In this document: positions 26,508 through 33,127 of the stretch, piece after piece
Layout: every line of letters starts with the position of its first letter
Numbering within the stretch: the stretch's first letter is position 1
Origin: Betaproteobacteria bacterium
GTDB lineage: Bacteria > Pseudomonadota > Gammaproteobacteria > Burkholderiales > Casimicrobiaceae
Direction of reading: 5' to 3'
DNA: 39,102 bases
Assembly (NCBI GenBank): GCA_016717855.1
Contig: JADKEV010000045.1
Coordinates: 1 to 39,102, forward strand
Made by a program: the position numbers and the translations under genes
Notes under the pieces: model-generated
The model's input: the letters and a program-made list of their open reading frames with translations, nothing else
Told to the model about the DNA's origin: nothing
Databases searched by the model: none

Positions 26508-27091
26508 TCGTGGTGCGTGCCGACGCGCCGTACAAGAGCGTTGCCGACCTGCTGGCAAGGGCGAAGAAGGAACCCGGCAAGCTCAGCTTCGGCAGCGGCA
26601 GTTCATCCTCGCGCGTCGCCGGCGAGATGTTCAAGCAGTTGAGCCAGACCGACATCCTGCACGTGCCGTACAAGAGCAACCCGAACGCGATCACCGACCT
26701 GCTCGGCGGGCAGATCGACATGATGATCACCGACACGTCGACCGGCGTGCCGCAGGTCAAGGGCGGGAAGCTGCGCGCGCTCGGCGTGTCGACGGCCAAG
26801 CGGATGGCCATGCTGCCCGATGTCCCGACCATCGACGAGGCCGGCGTCAAGGGCTATGACATGGGGTACTGGTTCGCAGCGTATGTCCCCGCCGGCACGC
26901 CCGCGGCAGTTGTCGCCCGCTTGCACGACCTGCTGGTTGCCGGGGTCAAGGGGGCGGGGGCGAAGCAGTTCTTCGAGGTTTCGGGCGGCGAGCCGTGGAC
27001 CACATCGCAGGACGAACTCGCGAAGTTCCAGGCGGCCGAGACCCAGAAGTGGGGCAGGGTCATCAAGGCAGCGGGGATCGTGGCGGAGTGA
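26505..27091 (+). pseudogene. C-terminal two-thirds of a Bug-type binding protein
   Basis: From LVVRADAPYKSVADLL onward about 195 residues match the second half of Bug/TctC proteins. The blocks are PGKLSFGSGSSSSRVAGEMF, ILHVPYKSNPNAITDLLGGQ, MLPDVPTIDEAG, and YVPAGTPAAVVARLHDLL, running to a normal C-terminus (IKAAGIVAE). The signal peptide and first domain (about 125 residues) are missing. In-frame sequence before 26501 is the antisense of the LysR remnant. Unlike the neighbouring intact Bug gene it has no start codon with a ribosome site. It should not give a functional exported protein. Confidence 0.8.
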
Positions 27092-27181
27092 GCATGGCGG
27101 GGACGGGGACAGCTCGAGCATTGTGAAAGACGGCACGCGATTGTTTCGAGAGTGGCATGGCACAGTGCCGCTAAACCGACG

Positions 27182-27415
27182 TCAACCGGCCCGAATCACG
27201 GTGTCGGCCGACAGCGGCGAATGCGCAGTCGGCCGTTTGCGAAACGAGGCCTTGGCACGTGCGGCAAGGTTCAGACGCAACACCGAAGGGGTGCGCGGAC
27301 GTGCCGCTCCTTCGCGCGGTTGCCCGCCCTCGACCAGGAGCCCGAACAGATAAGCTACGACCATCCCAATCGCGAGCCACGCCAACAATGCGATCAACCA
27401 ACCAGCCCAAGTCAT
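27182..27415 (-). CDS. Small single-span membrane protein
   Basis: A 77-residue protein starting at an ATG preceded by a perfect AGGAGG at ideal spacing, which makes the start convincing. Residues 4-28 (AGWLIALLAWLAIGMVVAYLF) form one transmembrane helix. The C-terminal 50 residues are basic and rich in R, A and P and would face the cytoplasm. The family is not recognised. It diverges from the GTPase operon; the space between contains AAGTGAA and TGACA boxes that could serve both directions. Confidence 0.68.
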   Translation of the reverse strand: MTWAGWLIALLAWLAIGMVVAYLFGLLVEGGQPREGAARPRTPSVLRLNLAARAKASFRKRPTAHSPLSADTVIRAG

Positions 27416-28119
27416 GCGAGCCTCCTATTCCCGACAAGTGAAGTTCTGGAAAAAGTGAATCCCCGTTTCACTTCGCGTGACGGAAACATAAATTACCGGG
27501 CGGCGCATGTCAATGACATTATGACATCGGGCTGATGTGCAAGAAAAGCGTTCGTATTACGAATGGCCTACGCCAACGTGCTCTTCGCCTCGCACGGGAT
27601 CGGTTCCGCGGGCGACGAAGAAACCGCGCGCCGTGCCACCGCCGGGGGATGGCTCCCGGGTGCGGCTGACCCCGTTGCCGTCCCCCGACACGACCGAAGA
27701 CCGGGCGGAATTTCAAGCTACAGTCATGACCTTGTCCTGCCGCGAACATCAGTGTCTCGGTCCCGCTAGTCTTCTGCCATTTCTGGCGGACTTGCGATAT
27801 GATCCGGTCGCAGCTCGCAACGACTCGACCCTCAACTCTCGACCGCCCCACTCTGGCCGCCATGACAACTTCACGAAAAATGTCGCTGAGCAAGTCGAAA
27901 AGCAGCAAGCCGAGTACGAAGCAAATCAAGTCGCAGACTACAAAGCTGAACAAGTCGCCGGTCAAGCCCTTGGTCAAGCCGCCGGTCAAGCCTCAGGCAA
28001 AGCCGCAGAGCAAGCCGCAGACCAGGCTGCCCAGCGCGCCCCAGAGCAAGACCGTCAAGCGCCCTTCGCTTTCATCAACCTTGCATGCCTTCCACGCGTC
28101 AATTTCGGAGGATCTCTCA
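27416..28119. other. Regulatory and low-complexity stretch upstream of the GTPase operon
   Basis: This 704-base stretch has no firmly supported gene. Near the small membrane protein it holds AAGTGAA at 27436 and 27453 and its inverse TTCACTT at 27467, the last two forming a 7-bp-arm dyad with a 7-base loop. A possible promoter TTCACT then TAAATT (16-base spacer) follows at 27467-27494. TGTCA/TGACA boxes cluster at 27507-27527. A weak TATGAT lies at 27798. From 27799 a frame is open into the coiled-coil gene, encoding a lysine/proline-rich segment with high third-position GC; whether it is translated is unclear. Confidence 0.4.
27961..28020 (+). repeat. Five 12-base tandem units, lysine-proline coding
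   Basis: Five imperfect 12-base units run without gaps, typified by GTCAAGCCGCCG. In the frame that continues into the coiled-coil gene each unit gives a V/A/S-K-P-x tetrapeptide. The surrounding 80 codons are also K, P, S, Q rich, like disordered tails. Read in another frame the same DNA gives an alanine/glutamine-rich heptad-like sequence, but with poor third-position GC. Confidence 0.7.
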
Positions 28120-28737
28120 ATGGCAACCGTTCCCAAAATCCCGACTTTCGATCCACAGGCCATCAGCGCGGCACAGGCGGCGCTGGCCGGCGCGCCGGCC
28201 GGTGGCGACGCGCCGGGCGTCGACAAGATCCGCGAGTTGCTTTTCGGCAACCAGATGCAGGACTACGACAAGCGTTTCTCGCTGCTCGATGACCGCTTTC
28301 AGCAGAAGCTGCGGGACCTCGAAGCGGAGTCCGCGCGCAGCCTTGGCAGCGTGGAGGCCTCTTTCAAGAAGCAGCTGGAATCGATCGCCGGCCAGGTCCG
28401 CCAGGAGCACGACCTGCGTGCCGAAGCGGACAAGGAGCTGGGACGCGGCCTGCGCGAGCAAATCCAGGGACTGGAGAAGCGCCTCGGCCAGGTCTCCGAC
28501 CAGCTGGCCAGCCTGGAGCGGGATTTCACCGAGCGCCTGGGTCGTGAATCCCAGTCGCTGCGGGACGAAGGCCGGAAGCGCAATGAGGACACGCGCGCGA
28601 CCATCGAGCGGATGTTCTCCGAGCTCAGCAATGTGAAGACCGACCGCAATCTGCTGGCCGGCCTGTTCGTCGAGATTGCACGCTGCCTGAACCAGGACCC
28701 GAAGAGCGGCAAGGGCACCGGTAGCGAGCGCGGCTGA
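28120..28737 (+). CDS. Cytosolic coiled-coil protein, first gene of a GTPase-cyclase operon
   Basis: A 205-residue protein. ATG 28120 follows CGGAGGAT at good spacing and gives MATVPKIPTFDPQA, so it is preferred over in-frame starts at 27799 or 27862, which would add about 86-107 K/P-rich residues. Residues 1-35 are A/G/P-rich. A conserved-looking block DKIRELLFGNQMQDYDKRF (35-53) leads into a long heptad-patterned coiled coil (about 50-170). A short C-terminal helix NLLAGLFVEIARCL follows. No signal or membrane segment is present. It is likely a dimeric scaffold or an effector/regulator of the GTPase encoded third in the operon; that role is inferred only from position. I do not know a named family for it. 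Confidence 0.82.
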   Translation: MATVPKIPTFDPQAISAAQAALAGAPAGGDAPGVDKIRELLFGNQMQDYDKRFSLLDDRFQQKLRDLEAESARSLGSVEASFKKQLESIAGQVRQEHDLRAEADKELGRGLREQIQGLEKRLGQVSDQLASLERDFTERLGRESQSLRDEGRKRNEDTRATIERMFSELSNVKTDRNLLAGLFVEIARCLNQDPKSGKGTGSERG

Positions 28738-28801
28738 ACCGCGTGCCGAGCGTGCGGCGCGGCCGCACGCACCGACCCACTGGGTAATCGGAGACGCCGG
28801 G

Positions 28802-30664
28802 ATGTCCAGCCTTTCCCTGTCGGCCAGGGACACTCCTGACATGGCGGACACGCCGATCGACGAGGCCCGCATCAGGCGGCTCGCCGACCTGCTGCTGGAG
28901 GTTGCGCGAACCGTCGATCCGGAGCTGGCGGCGTCGGTCCCCAGCAACTTCGAAGGCGATCCGCGGCTGGAGGCGCTGCGCAGCGTTCTCCTGGAGCATG
29001 ACCGCGCCGCGTTTGCCAGGCTGCAGCAAAAGGTCGACGACCCGCAGGAGTTCGCTGAAGCGGTCAGCGCGGTGCTGGCCAGCGCGTTCGCCCTCGCCGC
29101 GTCGCGGGACGAACGGCTGGCCTCGATTCTCGCGCCGACGATGGAGCGCGCGACGCAGGCATCGATCCGCACGAATCCCAAGACCATGGTCGGCATCCTC
29201 TACCCGCTGATGGGGCCGGCGATCAGCAAGTCGCTGGCCGAGACGCTGGATGGCACGCTGCAGGGGCTCAACCAGGCGTTCAAGTACAGCTTCTCGTGGC
29301 AAGGGTTGAAGTGGCGCCTCGAAGCGTATCGCAGCGGGAGTACCTTCGCCGACGTGGTGCTCAAGCACACCGTCGTGTTCCGCGTCGAGCATGTCTTTCT
29401 CATCCACCGCAAGACCGGCCTGCTCCTCGAGCACGTGGCCGCGGCGGAGGCTGCTTCGCAGGATCCGCACATGGTCTCCGGCATGCTCTCCGCCATCCAG
29501 GATTTCGTGCGCGATTCCTTCAGCAGTGCCGAGGGCGGGCGCGGCGGCGGCATCGACAGCCTGCGGCTCGGGGATCTGACGATCTGGTGCGAGGAAGGGC
29601 CAAGCGCCTTTCTTGCCGCGGTCATCCGCGGCAACCCGCCCGAGTCGCTGCACACGCAGTTGCGCGAAACGCTCGGCCACATTCACGAGGATCTGCACGG
29701 CCCGCTGGAGCAGTTCGAAGGCGACAGTGCGATCCTCGGCGATCTCTCCACGCGCCTGGGGAGTTGCCTGCAGCAACAGGAACAGCCCAAGGAAGAACGC
29801 CTTTCGCGCTGGCTGTGGATTCTGCCGCTTGTGTTGGTGATCGCCGTCGTTTCCTGGGCGGTGTCGAGGGCGGTGGAGGAGAGTCGCGTCGACGCGTATG
29901 TCCAGCTTTTGCGCGACCAGCCCGGCGTGGTCGTGACCGGCGCCGAACGCCGCGATGGCCTGTGGCACGTTTCGGGCTTGCGCGATCCGCTGGCCACCGA
30001 TCCGGCCGAGCTGCTGGCCAAGGCGAACCTGGCTCCCGATCGCGTCGCCGGCCACTGGGAGCCCTATCAGGCGCTGAACCCGGCCATTCTGCTCAAGCGC
30101 ATGGAGGCAACCCTCAGCCCTCCGACAGACGTCTCGCTCGTGATCTATGGCAACACGATACGCGCCCGGGGCAGCGCGCCGCAGCACTGGGTCGAAAAGG
30201 CGCGCGCGTTCATCGCGGCGCTGCCGGCGGGCTCGCCGCGGATCGACCTGGCCGAACTGCAGGACGTGCAGGATCCCACATTCATCGCCTTGCGGCAGGC
30301 AATCCAGGCACACATCATTCCGTTCGACTCGGGCTCTCCGCGACCCGCACGCGACCAGGAACCCCGGCTCGACAAGATCGCCGAAGAGCTGGCCCAGCTG
30401 ATCAAGGTCGCCAGGGGCCTGGGATTCTCCGTGCGCGTGACGATCATCGGACACGCGGATGCCACCGGCAGGGACACCTCGAACCTGTCGCTCAGCGCGG
30501 CCCGCGCCGAGGTCGTCCGGTCCATGCTGCGGGCGCGCGGGATCGCACCCGACCTGCTGTCCGTGCGCAGCGCCGGAGCGCTCGAACCCCTGAAGCCCGA
30601 CGCCACCGATGAAGAGAAGGCGATCAACCGCAGCGTGACGTTAACCGTAAGCACCACAGATTAG
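28802..30664 (+). CDS. Inner-membrane protein with cytosolic domain and periplasmic OmpA domain
   Basis: A 620-residue protein preceded by GGAG. Residues 1-333 carry no signal peptide and look helical and cytosolic, with MVGILYPLMGPAISKSLAET and KYSFSWQGLKWRLEAYRSG; the latter precedes a mixed region with VFRVEHVFLIHRKTGLLLEH. One transmembrane helix lies at about 336-356 (WLWILPLVLVIAVVSWAV). The periplasmic part has a BON-like region (about 360-480) and a C-terminal OmpA/MotB domain (about 520-620). D553 in GHADATG and R568 in LSAARA have the same 15-residue spacing as E. coli OmpA D271 and R286, which bind diaminopimelate. It could therefore tie peptidoglycan to a cytosolic signalling module. 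It lies 64 bases after the coiled-coil gene and 7 bases before the GTPase gene. Confidence 0.9.
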   Translation: MSSLSLSARDTPDMADTPIDEARIRRLADLLLEVARTVDPELAASVPSNFEGDPRLEALRSVLLEHDRAAFARLQQKVDDPQEFAEAVSAVLASAFALAASRDERLASILAPTMERATQASIRTNPKTMVGILYPLMGPAISKSLAETLDGTLQGLNQAFKYSFSWQGLKWRLEAYRSGSTFADVVLKHTVVFRVEHVFLIHRKTGLLLEHVAAAEAASQDPHMVSGMLSAIQDFVRDSFSSAEGGRGGGIDSLRLGDLTIWCEEGPSAFLAAVIRGNPPESLHTQLRETLGHIHEDLHGPLEQFEGDSAILGDLSTRLGSCLQQQEQPKEERLSRWLWILPLVLVIAVVSWAVSRAVEESRVDAYVQLLRDQPGVVVTGAERRDGLWHVSGLRDPLATDPAELLAKANLAPDRVAGHWEPYQALNPAILLKRMEATLSPPTDVSLVIYGNTIRARGSAPQHWVEKARAFIAALPAGSPRIDLAELQDVQDPTFIALRQAIQAHIIPFDSGSPRPARDQEPRLDKIAEELAQLIKVARGLGFSVRVTIIGHADATGRDTSNLSLSAARAEVVRSMLRARGIAPDLLSVRSAGALEPLKPDATDEEKAINRSVTLTVSTTD

Positions 30665-30671
30665 GAATTTG

Positions 30672-31166
30672 ATGATTCAGAAAAAAGTTTGCGTATTGGG
30701 ATCGTTCGGCGTGGGCAAGACCAGCCTGGTTCGCCGCTACGTGCAGAGTATGTTCTCCGATGCCTACCTGACCACGGTCGGCGTCAAGGTCGACAAGAAG
30801 ACGCTCGCCGTCGGCTCCGCCGACGTGACGCTGGTGCTGTGGGACATCGCGGGCGAGGATGACATCAACGCCATACGCATGACCTATGTGCGCGGCGCGG
30901 GCGGATATTTCCTGGTGGCGGACGGCACGCGGCCCGAGACACTGGAAATCGCCAGGTCGATCCAGGCCCGGGTGAATACTGAAGTCGGTGCCGTCCCCTT
31001 CCTTCTCCTGCTCAACAAGGCCGACCTGCAGGAGAGTTGGGGCCTGTCCCGCGAACCCGTCGAGGCGCTGGAGGCCGCCGGGTGGACGATCTTGCGAACC
31101 AGCGCCAAGACCGGCGAAAACGTCGAAGAGGCGTTCCTGGAATTGGCAAAGCGCATGCTGTCGTAA
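30672..31166 (+). CDS. Ras/Rab-like small GTPase
   Basis: A 164-residue single-domain GTPase. Its boxes align with Ras nearly number for number: G1 GSFGVGKT (10-17), switch I TT at 34-35 followed by VGVKVDKK, G3 WDIAGED (D58, G61), G4 NKAD (115-118), G5 TSAK (143-146). Two positions differ from classical Ras/Rab: residue 12 is Phe instead of Gly, and the Gln61 equivalent is Glu62, so intrinsic hydrolysis may be low or use another residue. There is no C-terminal prenylation cysteine and no membrane segment. ATG 30672 is preferred over TTG 30669; AGGA lies just upstream. The cyclase gene begins three bases after its stop, which argues for joint expression and function. Confidence 0.94.
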   Translation: MIQKKVCVLGSFGVGKTSLVRRYVQSMFSDAYLTTVGVKVDKKTLAVGSADVTLVLWDIAGEDDINAIRMTYVRGAGGYFLVADGTRPETLEIARSIQARVNTEVGAVPFLLLLNKADLQESWGLSREPVEALEAAGWTILRTSAKTGENVEEAFLELAKRMLS

Positions 31167-31169
31167 GCA

Positions 31170-32639
31170 ATGCTCGATCTTCCGAACCAGGTCTCCGATT
31201 GGCTGTTCGAGCTGGTCAGATCCCGGCATGCGGTTGCCCATCTGTTCGTCGACGCCGAGCAGGTCCTGGTCAGTTCGGGAGGCGACCTGGAGCGCTACGG
31301 TCTGGCGGACCTGGAAATGCGGCAGCCTGTCTGCGCGCAGTTTCCCTTGCTCGAAGGCATGCTGCCGCTGCCGGAGTCGCCATTTCTCCTGCGCTCGATG
31401 GGCATGCCCAGCGGGCGCGTCGCGGACATCCACTTTTTCGCCGAGGGCGAATCGACCTGGGTCGTGTTCCTCGACGTAACCACGGAGCACGACGCCGCAA
31501 GGAAGATGCAGCAGAAGGCCTACGACATGACGCTGCTGAGCCAGCGCGAGGCGCGGCAGGCCGTGGCGAACCTGGTGCTCTTTCATGAGATCTTCAGGCG
31601 CCAGAAACTCGAATACGCAGTCTGCGACGAAAAACTGTGCGTCGTGGAACACAGCCCCGACTTGATCCGGTACGTCCCGCACGCTTCCGAACCTTTGCAC
31701 GGACAGGGGCTCGACCAGATCTTCGACTTGTTGTACGGGATGGAAAACGACCTGACCCAGGTTGTTCAAGAAGAGCTCCCTGAAGTCGTCATCGACAAGA
31801 TCGGGCATACCTTCGAAAACGGAGAATCCGGCTACTACACGCTGCGGGTTATCCATTACCGGGGCGGGTTGCTGGCGCTGGTACAGGACGTGACCACCGA
31901 ATGCATTCTGGAACAGCGCGTCACCCAGCAGCGCAACGACCTCAATCTGCTCGGCGCCCAACTGGCCCGCTCACGCGCGGAGCTGGACTACCTGCTGCGT
32001 CGTTTCGTCCCCTCGCAGGTGGCCGATCGCATCATTTCGCAACCGAGCCAGGTGAAGCTCGGCGGCGAAAAGCGCCTGGTTACCGCCCTGTTCGCCGATA
32101 TGCGCGGCTTCACCCAGCTTTCTGAAATCGTCACCCCCGAAGAGATGCTGGACATGCTCAACCAGCACTTCGATGTGCTGGGCAAGGTCATCACGAGCCA
32201 TGGCGGCGTCATCACCAACTACGCCGGCGACATGGTCATGGCCATCTTCAACGCCCCCGAAGAGCAACCGGACCATGCCATGCAGGCCACCCGGGCCGGG
32301 CTCGAAATTCAAAGCGCCCTCGGCGGCCTTACTGAAAAGCCCCGCGACGACATGCCCTCTGTCTTCGACTTTGGCGTCGGCATCAACACCGGCTGGGCCG
32401 TGGTGGGTTACCTTGGCTATGAAAGCCGCCTTGAATACACCGCCATCGGCATCTCGATCAACGTTGGATCGCGCTTCTCCGGCATCGCCCGCGCGGGTCA
32501 GGTCTTGTTGGGGAAAGCCACCCATGACTTGTTGAATGGGAGGATCCGGACCCAATCGCTTGGCGATGTGACCTTGCGCGGCAAGAACGAATCGGTGCAG
32601 GTCTACGAGGCGCTGGCGGAACCGGAAGGCGGCGAATAG
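31170..32639 (+). CDS. Class III adenylate/guanylate cyclase-like protein with PAS-like sensor regions
   Basis: A 489-residue soluble protein. Residues about 5-115 and 140-270 are PAS-like (WVVFLDVTTEHDAARK and LLALVQDVTTECILEQR are typical PAS ends). A short coiled linker precedes the cyclase domain (about 300-480). Metal-binding D310 (LFADMRGFT) and D354 (NYAGDMVMAIF) are present, as are the transition-state N431 and R435 (INVGSRF). The base-selecting lysine position is N350, and the paired aspartate is T424. Nucleotide specificity is therefore uncertain (cAMP, cGMP or reduced activity). Its start three bases after the GTPase stop suggests the GTPase controls it, or the reverse, recalling eukaryotic GTPase-cyclase coupling, but this is untested inference. 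Confidence 0.9.
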   Translation: MLDLPNQVSDWLFELVRSRHAVAHLFVDAEQVLVSSGGDLERYGLADLEMRQPVCAQFPLLEGMLPLPESPFLLRSMGMPSGRVADIHFFAEGESTWVVFLDVTTEHDAARKMQQKAYDMTLLSQREARQAVANLVLFHEIFRRQKLEYAVCDEKLCVVEHSPDLIRYVPHASEPLHGQGLDQIFDLLYGMENDLTQVVQEELPEVVIDKIGHTFENGESGYYTLRVIHYRGGLLALVQDVTTECILEQRVTQQRNDLNLLGAQLARSRAELDYLLRRFVPSQVADRIISQPSQVKLGGEKRLVTALFADMRGFTQLSEIVTPEEMLDMLNQHFDVLGKVITSHGGVITNYAGDMVMAIFNAPEEQPDHAMQATRAGLEIQSALGGLTEKPRDDMPSVFDFGVGINTGWAVVGYLGYESRLEYTAIGISINVGSRFSGIARAGQVLLGKATHDLLNGRIRTQSLGDVTLRGKNESVQVYEALAEPEGGE

Positions 32640-32693
32640 TATGACGATCAGCGTGTCTGCAAGCGCGGGGGTTTATCAGGCAGGTGTTGCTCT

Positions 32694-32769
32694 TATGCTG
32701 TATCAAGCATATGATTCGATTATGCTTGATACAGCATGTATTGCACTTATGCTGAATAAAGCATATATT
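32694..32769 (+). promoter_or_regulatory. hip promoter with three evenly spaced operators
   Basis: Three 18-base sites of form TATGCT, six bases, AGCATA begin at 32694, 32721 and 32748, exactly 27 bases apart; only the last base of the second deviates. The third lies between TTGCAC (32741-32746) and TATATT (32764-32769), a promoter with a 17-base spacer. E. coli HipB binds a comparable dyad (TATCC, eight bases, GGATA) at several operators, so autorepression by the HipB-like protein is expected. Sites one and two together also make a perfect 16-base inverted repeat. Confidence 0.82.
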
Positions 32770-32801
32770 CTGCTTGTGTTCTACAAAGCCCCTGAAGACC
32801 C

Positions 32802-33125
32802 ATGGACTACGTCATCCAAGTACCCTCGCAATTGTCGAGCCACATTCGTGCGCTGCGAAAGGCAAAAGGTCTAAGTCAAGCCGGCTTGGGCGACCGCATG
32901 GGTCTCAGCCAGGCCCGGATTGCGCGGATAGAGAGCGGCCCTCTGTCAATCAGCGTCGAGCAGTTCTTGCAGGTTCTATCCGCTCTCGGAGTGCGAATGA
33001 CCCTGGAACCGCAGCCATCGACCCATGACTCACTCGCCCTCCGGCAGCAGACCGAGCGAGGCACGGTCACCCCAGGCACAACGCGGGCAAAACAGGAACC
33101 TGACCGCGACGAAAACGGTTGGTGA
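32802..33125 (+). CDS. hipB: HipB-like antitoxin / XRE repressor
   Basis: A 107-residue protein with a helix-turn-helix of the XRE family at about residues 12-66 (LSSHIRALRKAKGLSQAGLG, then MGLSQARIARIESG). A segment FLQVLSALGVRMTLEP, typical of HipB, follows it. The tail (about 72-107) is polar and probably disordered, and longer than that of E. coli HipB (88 residues in all). It should bind the three upstream palindromes and neutralise HipA. The stop overlaps the region of the hipA start. Confidence 0.92.
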   Translation: MDYVIQVPSQLSSHIRALRKAKGLSQAGLGDRMGLSQARIARIESGPLSISVEQFLQVLSALGVRMTLEPQPSTHDSLALRQQTERGTVTPGTTRAKQEPDRDENGW

Positions 33126-33127
33126 GA

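Noticed and set aside
27519..27989. 156-codon - strand frame starting with a hydrophobic stretch
   Set aside because: It has no ribosome site, and the hydrophobic run is the complement of the lysine/proline repeat.
27537..28292. Alanine/glutamine-rich frame overlapping the K/P repeat
   Set aside because: Third-position GC is about half, unlike real genes here; it overlaps the well-supported coiled-coil gene.
32641..32874. 77-codon frame through the hip promoter
   Set aside because: It covers the operator palindromes and the start of hipB in another frame; no coding signal.
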